Part shown: positions 1-6,876 of the stretch, piece after piece
How positions within the stretch are numbered: the first letter of the stretch is position 1
Layout of the letters: each line of letters begins with the position of its first letter
Source of the DNA: a virus
Length of the DNA: 29,175 nucleotides
IMG/VR virus record: IMGVR_UViG_3300045581_000489
Span: 1 to 29,175 of that record
Direction: 5' to 3' (one strand)
The notes under the pieces: model-generated
The model's input: only the letters and a program-made list of their open reading frames with translations
Database searches by the model: none
Told to the model about the DNA's origin: nothing
Translations under genes and position numbers: made by a program

Positions 1-1906
1 CGTCAAATTTTTGCAATAAAGCACACAATAAGACAAAACGAGGGTAATAAGTTTTAAGCTTATTGACGTAGTTTCTCATATGTGACATCTCGTCATCCTC
101 TTGAATTTTACAAAGCTTTTCATCTACTTTTTGCATATATTGTATATGCTCGCCATCAAGTTTTAAAAACACAGTGTCAGTATCTTTATAATAAGTAAAT
201 TCATTATGTATGTCATGCATAAGCTTGTTATACCATGAATTATAATCTTCATCTATTGATTCAAGCGAAAACCTGTTTATTTTTGATTGCGATTCAGTAA
301 ATAAGAATCGGTCTATAAGTCCATTTTCACCTTGCTTTGATACCACATCTGATAACACATCCGGCTGGATTGTTCCAATAAGGTTTATGCATATGTTATT
401 AAGCTTCATGGTATCAGCACCAGCACGATTTATTGTTATCGACCCATTGTTGAATGATTCAAGCCAAAACGCCTCATCTGATCCATTTCTATATTTATTC
501 ATGTCTTGCATAAATCCAATCAGTTCGTCCTTATACATTAATATACCACGAGGGTTTAAAACGTGCATCTTATGAAGAGCCTCCAGTGTTGAGTCCTGGA
601 CTAATATTTGCCGAAAAAACGGTTTAGGAAAAGACTTTTTGTCCTTTACATCCATTGAATTATATTCATATAACTCATGCTGGTACCTATCGTAAGATTT
701 ATCGTCTATTTTTCTGATAGGCTTTAATGCTGTAGTTAATGGATGTGTTTTCATCACGCCTGGCTCACCAACTATGGCAAACCAAAATATTGACTGGGCA
801 TCCCAACCGTTCTTTACCCTTAACTTGTACTTATTACCATTCACGGAAGCGATGGCTGACATTATCGATACTGCAAAATAATCAGGAGTAAATTGCAATG
901 TCCTTTTAGCCTCCATTATGTAATTACGCAAAAAAGTCGGAAATATCTCAATTGGAAAATCTATCTGTTTACGCTCCTCTTCATAATTTATAATCTCTGA
1001 TGTATCCATGCCAAAACGCCTCCGTAACTCATCCTTGGCCTCCTTCCAATTGCCAAAATGCTTGTATTGGGTGTATATGTCAAATGGACTGTATGCCTTA
1101 TTGCTATTAAATTCTTTGACTGAAGATGTAAAAACATAAAAGCAGTTAAAATACTTTCCCCATGTAGCACTTATGCCGTCCTCTACTGATTTACCTGGCC
1201 TTGTCCAATATTCTACGCCATCACGCCTCGTTTCTATGTAATTCCATCCATTATCGTATAGCAATGTTTTGGCTTCATCTGCGCATTCTTTGTTATACTT
1301 TCCATCAGGTTTAGTTTCATCCCAATTTTCGGCCCAAATACCCTTATTTGTCGCTGATTCAAGTATTTGAACACGAGAAAAAGACCTGGCATAATTTATT
1401 AATTCAGTTACTGTGCCTGCATCAGTTTTTTCAAGGTTTTCTATTGCTAAACCACGAATATAGATGTAGCCATCAGATGGATATGTTACAAAGTAAGCAC
1501 CTGACCCTCTCGTTTCAATCATTGTAGTCCCATCTGTAAAATTTGCTATCTTAAATGTGTTTATTGGGTGTTCAGTCTTGATAATAATGTGATAGCCTCC
1601 TGATGGTGTTTTAATGACAGCACAGTTATCCTCTATTGATTTAAAATATTTAGATTCAACGAACTGATTAAATATAGGTGATACGTCATTTCCGTTTTTT
1701 TGATCAAAATCTATGCATAACAGGTTGTCACTAACGTTACCGCAGGCAAGAGCGATTTTGGTTACGTTATCGAAAACAGATAAGTCATTATGCTTTTCAG
1801 ATAGGTATGTATGTCCAGACTTCAATGCAGGTATTTTACCTGTGCCTATAGGTATAGGGTTTATATCGGCAGCAATGTATATTTCAGCGTACTTTTTAAT
1901 GTTCAT
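1..1906 (-). CDS. PrimPol-DUF3987 primase-helicase, 3' end missing
   Basis: I translated the frame by hand from the ATG at 1906; it stays open for 635 codons to the window edge, so the C-terminus lies outside. Residues about 1-190 look like an archaeo-eukaryotic primase-polymerase domain: D66-x-D68 in CIDFDQK, the SGGYH motif (S102, H106), and a third acid, E131, in IETRGSGAY. The stretch YWTRPGKS followed by GISAT (about 233-247) is typical of PrimPol proteins fused to helicases. From about 375 a DUF3987-like ATPase follows: Walker A GEPGVMKT (380-387), Walker B MYKDE (D460, E461) and an arginine-bearing GLIDRFLF near 533. Family knowledge suggests a fused priming and unwinding enzyme for phage replication. 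It starts 6 bp after the HNH gene, so the two are probably co-transcribed. Confidence 0.9.
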   Translation of the reverse strand, partial: MNIKKYAEIYIAADINPIPIGTGKIPALKSGHTYLSEKHNDLSVFDNVTKIALACGNVSDNLLCIDFDQKNGNDVSPIFNQFVESKYFKSIEDNCAVIKTPSGGYHIIIKTEHPINTFKIANFTDGTTMIETRGSGAYFVTYPSDGYIYIRGLAIENLEKTDAGTVTELINYARSFSRVQILESATNKGIWAENWDETKPDGKYNKECADEAKTLLYDNGWNYIETRRDGVEYWTRPGKSVEDGISATWGKYFNCFYVFTSSVKEFNSNKAYSPFDIYTQYKHFGNWKEAKDELRRRFGMDTSEIINYEEERKQIDFPIEIFPTFLRNYIMEAKRTLQFTPDYFAVSIMSAIASVNGNKYKLRVKNGWDAQSIFWFAIVGEPGVMKTHPLTTALKPIRKIDDKSYDRYQHELYEYNSMDVKDKKSFPKPFFRQILVQDSTLEALHKMHVLNPRGILMYKDELIGFMQDMNKYRNGSDEAFWLESFNNGSITINRAGADTMKLNNICINLIGTIQPDVLSDVVSKQGENGLIDRFLFTESQSKINRFSLESIDEDYNSWYNKLMHDIHNEFTYYKDTDTVFLKLDGEHIQYMQKVDEKLCKIQEDDEMSHMRNYVNKLKTYYPRFVLLCALLQKFD

Positions 1907-1912
1907 TATGTC

Positions 1913-2506
1913 TTATTTATTATGGATTCTATCATGACATTTCTTGCATACTGAAATTAATTCAAACATAAATTCATCACCAAGATTATCGTATGTCTTA
2001 TGGTGTACTTCTTCAGCTTTATTTATTAAGCAAGCTTGGCATATGTTATTATCTCTTTTTAAAACCAATTGCCTTTTATTTAGCCATTCAGCACTACTAA
2101 TATAATGGCCATAAAAATCTCTCCACTTTGCCTTTTGTATCTCTCTTACCTTATCACTATATGCATCACGTTTTTTAGCATATAATTCATATGATTGCTT
2201 TTCAAGTAAATCATATCTTGCAAGCAGTTTATCAGCATTAGGTAGCTTATCTTTTTCTTTTGAACTTTTAAGACCTCCTGGTCTCTTATGCCCACAAAAC
2301 TTACATATTGAACTTACTACTTTTCGATTATCAACTGTAGTCCAAACATGATCTGTGTATTCATGGTCTTCGTACATACATCCGATTTCTCGCTCTAAAT
2401 GACTACCGTAACAATAATCTTCGCAGTAATAAAAATAAACATAATCAGATACCTTAATTTGTTTTTTTGTAGCACCGCACTGGTTACATAAATGAAAATT
2501 TTCCAT
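1913..2506 (-). CDS. HNH endonuclease with N-terminal zinc-finger cysteines
   Basis: The 197-residue protein ends in an HNH nuclease core: C156-x2-C159, then EEVHHKTYDNLGD (H168, H169, N174), then C187-x2-CH (C190, H191) and a final H195. The four cysteines should bind structural zinc and the H-N-H residues the catalytic metal. The N-terminus has more cysteine pairs, C7/C10, C28/C32 and C68/C71, which look like zinc ribbons for DNA binding, followed by a lysine-rich helical linker. The gene is more AT-rich by eye than the recombination genes. It follows a structured leader and sits directly before the primase-helicase. It may be a free-standing homing endonuclease or a nuclease used in phage DNA metabolism; the sequence does not decide which. 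Confidence 0.88.
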   Translation of the reverse strand: MENFHLCNQCGATKKQIKVSDYVYFYYCEDYCYGSHLEREIGCMYEDHEYTDHVWTTVDNRKVVSSICKFCGHKRPGGLKSSKEKDKLPNADKLLARYDLLEKQSYELYAKKRDAYSDKVREIQKAKWRDFYGHYISSAEWLNKRQLVLKRDNNICQACLINKAEEVHHKTYDNLGDEFMFELISVCKKCHDRIHNK

Positions 2507-2520
2507 ATTAAACTATTTTA

Positions 2521-2618
2521 AATAAAAAACCCTCGGATATCCTCTGCGCTTCACTTCAGATTCAACCCAAGGGTCTTAATTCTTTAATTGGTCATATAGT
2601 GTGAAGCGTGACCAAACC
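2521..2618 (-). ncRNA. structured leader RNA with two hairpins and complementary loops
   Basis: Read on the minus strand, hairpin 1 pairs TTGGTCA (2615-2609) with TGACCAA (2594-2588) around a 14-nt loop. Hairpin 2 pairs AAGACCCTTGG (2577-2567) with CCGAGGGTTTT (2536-2526), 11 pairs with two G-U wobbles, around a 30-nt loop, and ends in a run of six T. The hairpin 1 loop contains CGCTTCAC (2608-2601) and the hairpin 2 loop contains GTGAAGCG (2554-2547), an exact 8-nt complement, so a loop-loop (kissing) contact is possible. It lies just upstream of the HNH start at 2506 and just downstream of a promoter-like box. The base pairing is visible; a role as attenuator, regulatory leader or separate small RNA is inference. 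I do not recognise a named RNA family. Confidence 0.55.
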
Positions 2619-2623
2619 GACTA

Positions 2624-2631
2624 CAAATATA
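2624..2631 (-). promoter_or_regulatory. Bacteroidota-type -7 promoter box
   Basis: TATATTTG on the minus strand matches the Bacteroidota -7 consensus TAnnTTTG exactly. A convincing -33 TTTG is not present; the sequence at that distance is GTTACACC. The box lies after a terminator-like hairpin and before the structured leader, HNH and primase genes, which is where a promoter would be expected. Start of transcription would be near 2618. Confidence 0.4.
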
Positions 2632-2666
2632 AAAAACTTATAATATCATTGGTGTAACTTGATTTT

Positions 2667-2702
2667 AAAATCCAGGCCACCGATACTTTAACCGGGGCCT
2701 GG
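2667..2702 (-). terminator. hairpin terminator closing the recombination gene set
   Basis: On the minus strand CCAGGCC (2702-2696) pairs perfectly with GGCCTGG (2678-2672). An inner CCG/CGG pair extends it across one bulge, leaving a loop of about 10 nt. It is followed by ATTTT, a short T tract, so the call is moderate. It sits about 100 bp after the stop of the 81-residue gene at 2803. The remaining bases between 2507 and 2802 hold the leader RNA, a promoter box, a palindrome GATTTTAAAATC at 2661-2672 and a small GTGCA/TGCAC hairpin at 2769-2784. I found no open frame there. Confidence 0.5.
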
Positions 2703-2802
2703 GTGCTAATCAAAAAACCGTTCACATGAAAATTTAAAATCGCTAAGGTCTATTCTTTCATTCACTATGTGCAATTTAATGCACTAATGATTGTTTTATT
2801 AT

Positions 2803-3048
2803 TCACCGGATCAACTCATCCAGGTTAACATTATGTTCTTGTAGAATCTCGTAAATCCTGTCAAAAACCATATATACGGCCTCGTGACTATTAAGGGGTA
2901 CGTGCTCTAATTGATTAACCAGGCCCTTACGTGTGTTATGGCATAACTCCCACAGCGCAAGTGCCATATCTGTAGACTTATTGCATCGGTTGTATGCCAA
3001 TGTATCGTCTGTATCATTTAGATCGAATTTAAGTATTGCTTTGGCCAT
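2803..3048 (-). CDS. small phage protein of unknown function, 81 aa
   Basis: This 81-residue acidic protein opens with MAKAILKFDLNDTDD, then a helical stretch with LALWELCHNTRKG and an acidic C-terminus (LQEHNVNLDELIR). The layout, a beta strand with the KAILKFDL pattern followed by helices around a W-E-L core, resembles a small protein I associate with many phages, but I know of no established function. It is the last gene of its set, 9 bp downstream of the 95-residue gene and about 100 bp before a terminator-like hairpin. Confidence 0.7.
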   Translation of the reverse strand: MAKAILKFDLNDTDDTLAYNRCNKSTDMALALWELCHNTRKGLVNQLEHVPLNSHEAVYMVFDRIYEILQEHNVNLDELIR

Positions 3049-3057
3049 TTTGTTATA

Positions 3058-3345
3058 TTATGATTTTAAAATGAATTTAAATAAATCTTTTAATATATTG
3101 CTATCATATGAATTACAATCTGATGTACCTTGTTCTGTCCAGACATGGTAAAGTTGTCCATCGGTATCATATATTTTTTCATAAACTATCTTTTTTAACT
3201 TTAAATCAAAAATGTGACACCATTTAAATTGCTCATTATTTAATGATTTTATCGCAACATCCAAATATTTAAAGTCCATTTTGAAATCATTCCATCCACC
3301 ATCAAAATGATCATATACGCTTGAAAAAACTAAGTATCTATTCAT
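3058..3345 (-). CDS. unknown phage protein, 95 aa, AT-rich
   Basis: The protein starts MNRYLVFSSVYDHFDGGWND and later has the pattern WCHIFDLKLKKIV. The combination of a Tyr/Val-rich first strand, a GGW-x-D segment and a strand ending in -D-L-x3-K-I-V resembles small phage proteins of unknown function that look like one alpha/beta domain. No catalytic motif is visible. Its start overlaps the stop of the VRR-NUC gene by 4 bp (ATGA), indicating translational coupling. By eye it is distinctly more AT-rich than the nuclease gene before it. Confidence 0.7.
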   Translation of the reverse strand: MNRYLVFSSVYDHFDGGWNDFKMDFKYLDVAIKSLNNEQFKWCHIFDLKLKKIVYEKIYDTDGQLYHVWTEQGTSDCNSYDSNILKDLFKFILKS

Positions 3346-3809
3346 ATTTTATTATCCCAATAATTAAAAAAATCATCCATCGACCTCACTATGATATATA
3401 CACCACCGGATCGCTCGATTTGTTGCTGGTAAATCTTTTGATGTGTTGACTGTCGGTCTTTGCCTATCTTGACTTCGATCTCGTAGGACTTCCCCATGAA
3501 CAAGGCCGAGATGTCCGCAGAGCCACGCACTCCTGTTGTTGGAATGTATGTCATACTTCCTATGGTCTTTTGTCGGCCCACAACGTCCGTTACGGTCTTG
3601 CGCTTATCGATTACTCGCCCCATGGTGTTTATGCGCCTTGCGAAGCCGCCAATACTGTTTATGTACATAATGACTAATTGCGTAAGTCCGTTGGCTGTTC
3701 GGTCGGATGGTATCTTAATCTTACGTGTATGATCGGGAATATTCGGATACCTGCGCTTTGATTGCTGCATTAAAATGTCATGCAATCGCTTACGGTTGTC
3801 TGGTGTCAT
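3342..3809 (-). CDS. VRR-NUC type PD-(D/E)xK nuclease
   Basis: Within 155 residues the C-terminal half carries a VRR-NUC-like active site: GSADIS (D99), then EIEVK (E112-x-K114), then a glutamine-rich helix (Q124, Q128-Q130). A closing strand, GGVYIIVRSMDDFF, is typical of the fold. The family includes nucleases acting on branched DNA, so a junction-resolving or DNA-processing role in replication or recombination is reasonable. The N-terminal 60 residues are basic, with a helix containing N40 and T43 that may complete the nuclease fold. Start and stop overlap neighbours by 4 bp on both sides, so it belongs to a tightly coupled operon with the exonuclease and annealing protein. Confidence 0.82.
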   Translation of the reverse strand: MTPDNRKRLHDILMQQSKRRYPNIPDHTRKIKIPSDRTANGLTQLVIMYINSIGGFARRINTMGRVIDKRKTVTDVVGRQKTIGSMTYIPTTGVRGSADISALFMGKSYEIEVKIGKDRQSTHQKIYQQQIERSGGVYIIVRSMDDFFNYWDNKI

Positions 3810-4318
3810 GCTTGCAGGTATTGCGCACCACGGTCATGAGCATATGTTTTAGAAAGGTTTCCGCCTATAAATTTTCGCACTAATTTGATTCCATTCAAAT
3901 CAATCTCATCATATACTGCTTTAACTTCTACGAGTACGTGATTACGTTCCTTTATGCTTAATCGTTTATCAGGATCAACAAGCTGCTCGGTATAAAGGTC
4001 TAATCGTTCAATCTTTTGAAATACTATTCCGGCATATACCCACTCATGCTCTTTGCGTGACTTTAGGCTGTGGTAATTCACGCCCAACATCGCAGCCATA
4101 TTCTGTTTGTTATCGAATCTCACTCCATTGGCCAGCCAGTACATCTCCTTTCGGTGCAGCTCCCACGTGATCAGATGTTCACGGTGGTAAACCTGGCGAT
4201 ACATTAGATGTGTGCGCAGCTTTCTGTAAACGTTTGCGTCTTCAAAATATCGTGTTAACTGTGGTATGCTCATCGGCTTGCCATCGACCTTGATGTTCAT
4301 TATGCATATTTGGTTCAT
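3806..4318 (-). CDS. unknown protein with possible DNA-binding helices, 170 aa
   Basis: I do not recognise this 170-residue protein. It is rich in basic and aromatic residues, with MSIPQLTRYFED (17-28) followed by helical stretches. A segment near residues 70-90, KQNMAAMLGVNYHSLKSRK, has the spacing of a weak helix-turn-helix. No nuclease or NTPase motif is visible. It overlaps the VRR-NUC gene and the 117-residue gene by 4 bp each, so it is made with the recombination proteins. A role as DNA-binding accessory factor is a guess from composition and context. A second methionine at residue 7 is another possible start. Confidence 0.7.
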   Translation of the reverse strand: MNQICIMNIKVDGKPMSIPQLTRYFEDANVYRKLRTHLMYRQVYHREHLITWELHRKEMYWLANGVRFDNKQNMAAMLGVNYHSLKSRKEHEWVYAGIVFQKIERLDLYTEQLVDPDKRLSIKERNHVLVEVKAVYDEIDLNGIKLVRKFIGGNLSKTYAHDRGAQYLQA

Positions 4319-4668
4319 GTTGTTGGTGCTTTACTTTTATATAATTCAACATAATCATTAAGATTATACCTTTTTACAAAATCATTCATATTATCTGTAA
4401 TATCTTGCAAAAATTTTTCTTTTGATACTAATATAAATTCTAATGTGACTTTTTGCTTTGCTCGTAAATTATAAAAATCAATATATTCTAAAAAATCATC
4501 AGCTATCTGTTTTGATTGTTCATTATGACAAATAAATATTGGAAAATATCCATAACTAAACGGATTATTTGCCCAAAAATCTTTGCTTTTTAGCCAATGA
4601 TTATGATGCAAAGCTTGTTGTCCTTCACAAAATTCTAAAATAAATGGTGTTGTTTTAAAAGTTGTCAT
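4315..4668 (-). CDS. unknown protein, 117 aa, AT-rich insert in the recombination genes
   Basis: This 117-residue protein is aromatic-rich (FWANNPFSYGYFPIF) with histidine pairs near the N-terminus (LHHNHW) and a long charged helix in the second half. I see no known motif. Its base composition is clearly more AT-rich than the exonuclease gene upstream, and its lysine and asparagine codons are nearly all A/T-ending. That suggests a later insertion, although the 4-bp overlap with the next gene shows it is now part of the operon. A moron or anti-defence gene would fit this position, but nothing in the sequence demonstrates it. Confidence 0.65.
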   Translation of the reverse strand: MTTFKTTPFILEFCEGQQALHHNHWLKSKDFWANNPFSYGYFPIFICHNEQSKQIADDFLEYIDFYNLRAKQKVTLEFILVSKEKFLQDITDNMNDFVKRYNLNDYVELYKSKAPTT

Positions 4669-4671
4669 TTG

Positions 4672-5400
4672 TTAAAATTTTAATGTGTCATAAAATTCCA
4701 TTGCTTCACGGTATCTGTCACTTATACGACACATTATGGATTGATCGTATTCAATGTCAAACACCCGGCAACGCTTATTAATTGGCATCTCTTCAGCTAT
4801 CCTGGCATTATGCAGGATCTGCTCTTCATGTCTGTGAATCTCATCTGCATGGACCTGGAAGCGCAGCCTGTTAATCTGTGCATCCTGCATCCATTCCGGA
4901 TCGGGCATCATCACGTAGATCAGACGTGCTTTTGTTTTCCCGGTGAGCCACATATAGCCCTGCAATTGCCACCAGTACGCACTAGTAAGCTCGGCCGTCA
5001 CAAATGTCGTTAACTTTTGTGACACCTTAATATCTTCTACTGCATCGCTGGTGATTATGTCGGGAGTGCCGAAAAGGTAATCGTTTTTAAAGCTGTATGA
5101 CTTGTCATTTAACTGCACGGTCTGATCATTCACTGAATTAAAACCGAACGCATACCCACGCCCTGCGGAATTGATTCGCACTTGGCCGTCATTTATGTAC
5201 TGCTGCCATATGTCGATGGCTTCGGCTTCAAGCTCAATTCCCTTGCGCATTGGCTCGGTAGTGATAAGCTCTTTGTACTTGTATGTATTATACAGGTAGG
5301 TCTCAACCATCAATGTTTTACAAGTTTCTGACAGTTCTCCTTTTTTCCGGGCATCGGTCATGAACCGGCCCAGCTCGCTACATCTGATTCTTACTTGCAT
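4672..5400 (-). CDS. YqaJ-like PD-(D/E)xK exonuclease
   Basis: The 242-residue protein has the ordered motifs of YqaJ/lambda-exonuclease-like recombinases. These are an acidic helix GIELEAEAI (E56, E58), GTPDII (D114), VEDIKVS (D123-x-K125) and WWQLQGYMWLTGK (Q145, Q147). These residues coordinate the metal and DNA in the family. It would degrade one strand of duplex ends to expose single strands for annealing. The annealing protein is encoded immediately upstream with a 10-bp overlap, the usual two-gene recombination pair of phages. The length is normal for the family. Specific substrate polarity cannot be read from sequence. Confidence 0.85.
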   Translation of the reverse strand: MQVRIRCSELGRFMTDARKKGELSETCKTLMVETYLYNTYKYKELITTEPMRKGIELEAEAIDIWQQYINDGQVRINSAGRGYAFGFNSVNDQTVQLNDKSYSFKNDYLFGTPDIITSDAVEDIKVSQKLTTFVTAELTSAYWWQLQGYMWLTGKTKARLIYVMMPDPEWMQDAQINRLRFQVHADEIHRHEEQILHNARIAEEMPINKRCRVFDIEYDQSIMCRISDRYREAMEFYDTLKF

Positions 5401-6020
5401 AATTCATTCGATTTATCGACCCATAATTGTAACAAGTTCTCGGTATCGCAATAGTCCTTTAATTGCCGTAGCTGCGATTCTGTTGTGGCAGACTGTATGG
5501 CCTTGACGATGCTATCTTCAGGCCGTTGGTATGTCTGTTTATACTCCAGTGTATCCTTGCGGTTCAGATCACGCCCAAACAGTTTGCCCAGGTGATCGGC
5601 AGCGTCTTTGATAGCTGCTGTCTTTGCAATCGGTAGGGCCATCTCTACAGCAGCTTTGTTAATGTTTGAAAAATCCTGCTTCAACGGTCCAGATGCTGCG
5701 ATTGTTTGCAGTTCCTTGGCTCCCACGCCATCGTGATACATCCACTGGCCTGTTAGTGGGTTGACGTAGTGAAGGCGCACTGATACGGATATTGAATTGA
5801 ACAATGTTCTGTACTCAAGCACTTCAACCTTCCACTCCTGGAAGATTTTGTCCATTAGGTACTCTATCTTTTCGATGGATAAGTACTCCGAATTGTTGGC
5901 GTACTTGTTTGTTTTAATCCACTGTTTCGGTGGATTCTGATTCAGCAATGTCTTCAGCTGATCGTTGCGATGCAGCTTATCCGGATCAACAAGATCCTGG
6001 ATTGTCGGAACTGGTTTCAT
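5391..6020 (-). CDS. Rad52-like single-strand annealing protein
   Basis: The 209-residue protein shows the pattern of Rad52/Sak-type annealing proteins. There is a strand pair around SVRLHYVNPLTGQWMYHDG (about 80-98) followed by GVGAKEL, and then a basic helix, PIAKTAAIKDAADHLGKLFG (130-149), with RDLNR after it. In the family this helix carries residues that bind single-stranded DNA. The first 35 residues include a DPDK motif, and the last 40 form a helical tail that may contact host SSB. The downstream exonuclease gene overlaps by 10 bp, which strongly supports a recombination role. Family choice (Rad52 type versus another annealing family) is less certain than the general function. Confidence 0.72.
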   Translation of the reverse strand: MKPVPTIQDLVDPDKLHRNDQLKTLLNQNPPKQWIKTNKYANNSEYLSIEKIEYLMDKIFQEWKVEVLEYRTLFNSISVSVRLHYVNPLTGQWMYHDGVGAKELQTIAASGPLKQDFSNINKAAVEMALPIAKTAAIKDAADHLGKLFGRDLNRKDTLEYKQTYQRPEDSIVKAIQSATTESQLRQLKDYCDTENLLQLWVDKSNELCK

Positions 6021-6234
6021 AAATTTGGTTTAATTGTGTGATGAATGATTTCGTGCTGATAGTTCCGGACAGATATAAGTCCAATTTAAAAATGCGAGCA
6101 TCCACGAAATTAAGACTGTGAATCATTAACTGAATCTCGTTTTTTATTTCCTGCTCGTCTATGTCTTCCATCGCCATCTCAAGGTCTTCAATGAGGGCCG
6201 TGATGGCATAGTGTCTGTTGTTGAATTGTGGCAT
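5986..6234 (-). CDS. small acidic protein of unknown function, 82 aa
   Basis: The first 45 residues form an acidic helical stretch (IEDLEMAMEDIDEQEIKNE) and the rest has mixed polarity, ending in NPGSC. No motif identifies it. Its 3' end overlaps the annealing-protein gene by 35 bp, which is unusually long for this operon. The ATG at 6234 lies 3 bp after the stop of the 55-residue gene. It may be an accessory or inhibitory small protein; no function can be assigned. Confidence 0.65.
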   Translation of the reverse strand: MPQFNNRHYAITALIEDLEMAMEDIDEQEIKNEIQLMIHSLNFVDARIFKLDLYLSGTISTKSFITQLNQIYETSSDNPGSC

Positions 6235-6237
6235 TGG

Positions 6238-6405
6238 TTAATTATTACAGATTCTAAATGTTATTTCTCGTTCTCTGAACTTGTAATCCTCATAAAGGAT
6301 AAACAAGTGATCAAATGTAGGCTGCTCGCTCGGCTCAATGAAGATATCCAGGGCAGCATAGTCATATGATAGCACAGTGTGCTTATCTCCTGCGATACTG
6401 ATCAT
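6238..6405 (-). CDS. small unknown protein, 55 aa (58 from a GTG)
   Basis: Hand translation gives 55 residues starting MISIAGDKHTVLSYDYAALD and ending FRICNN; a GTG at 6414 would add three residues. It contains two strand-like halves, YDYAALDIFIEPSEQ and HLFILYEDYKFR. It fills an otherwise empty space between the 42-residue membrane protein and the 82-residue gene, overlapping the former by 23 bp and leaving 2 bp before the next ATG. Dense packing on the same strand supports it as real; function is unknown. Confidence 0.55.
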   Translation of the reverse strand: MISIAGDKHTVLSYDYAALDIFIEPSEQPTFDHLFILYEDYKFREREITFRICNN

Positions 6406-6511
6406 CGTAATCACGTTTGATTTGAATAAATGTTTTGACGATTCCGAGCGGAACCAGTACCACGCATACGGCCATTAGGCCGAGCCATAAAGCAATCATT
6501 AAGTCTTGCAT
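6383..6511 (-). CDS. 42-residue single-pass membrane protein
   Basis: Hand translation gives 42 residues. After MQDLM comes one hydrophobic segment of about 22 residues (from IALWLGLMAV to GIVKTF), then a strongly charged tail (QIKRDYDDQYRRR). The ATG overlaps the stop codon of the 66-residue gene as TAATG, the usual sign of translational coupling, which is the main support for such a short gene. The predicted topology is N-terminus out or in with a positively charged cytoplasmic tail. It lies outside the lysis cassette, beyond the terminator, so it is more likely an early membrane-acting protein than a holin. Function unknown. Confidence 0.6.
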   Translation of the reverse strand: MQDLMIALWLGLMAVCVVLVPLGIVKTFIQIKRDYDDQYRRR

Positions 6512-6711
6512 TAGTTGTTCCAATTGTTTAAAAGGTTGTAAAAATAAAGCTGTGATTCTTCGTGCTGCGTATCATCTTCGTCATCGCACCCATCGTATGC
6601 ACGGCTGTTGGTTGTGTACAATGTTAGACCGTCTTGGTTTTGCGCAACGTACTGACCGTAACCACGTCGAATAACTCGAATTGTCATGTTGTTAATTGTG
6701 AATGTTTTCAT
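6511..6711 (-). CDS. small unknown protein, 66 aa, first gene of its operon
   Basis: It begins MKTFTINNMTIRVIRRGYGQ, has a basic first half and an acidic stretch DGCDDEDDTQHEES in the second, then ends LYFYNLLNNWNN. No family is recognised. It is the first gene after the strong terminator at 6806-6837 and a promoter-like box at 6745-6752. Its ATG is preceded by an A-rich leader (AAAACACAAACACC), typical of Bacteroidota translation starts. Confidence 0.7.
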   Translation of the reverse strand: MKTFTINNMTIRVIRRGYGQYVAQNQDGLTLYTTNSRAYDGCDDEDDTQHEESQLYFYNLLNNWNN

Positions 6712-6744
6712 GGTGTTTGTGTTTTAGTGATTAATTTAATAATG

Positions 6745-6752
6745 TAAAGATA
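6745..6752 (-). promoter_or_regulatory. probable promoter -7 box for the recombination operon
   Basis: TATCTTTA on the minus strand is one base from the Bacteroidota -7 consensus TAnnTTTG. A T-rich stretch lies about 20 bp upstream where the -33 element would be. It falls between the lysis-operon terminator and the ATG at 6711, leaving a leader of about 27 nt. Position is stronger evidence than the match itself. Confidence 0.42.
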
Positions 6753-6805
6753 CACTACTTATCTGAATAAAAAAAATTTTTTATTATTTATTTTGTATTT
6801 TTTAT

Positions 6806-6837
6806 AAAAAAAAATGGCCCCTACTTTTAGGAGCCAT
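6806..6837 (-). terminator. strong intrinsic terminator of the late operon
   Basis: Minus-strand ATGGCTCCTA pairs with TAGGGGCCAT (one G-U) around a 4-nt AAAG loop, followed directly by nine consecutive T. This is a textbook rho-independent terminator. It ends the structural and lysis genes 40 bp after the holin-like gene. The plus-strand side lacks a T run, so it acts in one direction. The bases between 6712 and 6876 otherwise hold an extremely AT-rich spacer and the promoter box at 6745. Confidence 0.9.
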
Positions 6838-6876
6838 ATAATCAATCAAAACACTATGATTAAATGAAGACAAACG

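Noticed and set aside
387-1170. Short open frames on both strands at the left end (387-575 plus, 988-1170 minus)
   Set aside because: They fall inside the primase-helicase frame, which is continuous from 1906 to the window edge with recognisable motifs.
1913-2618. HNH gene with upstream RNA considered as IscB/HEARO-type guide RNA and nuclease
   Set aside because: The 197-residue protein has no RuvC-like segments and the leader is much shorter than those guide RNAs.
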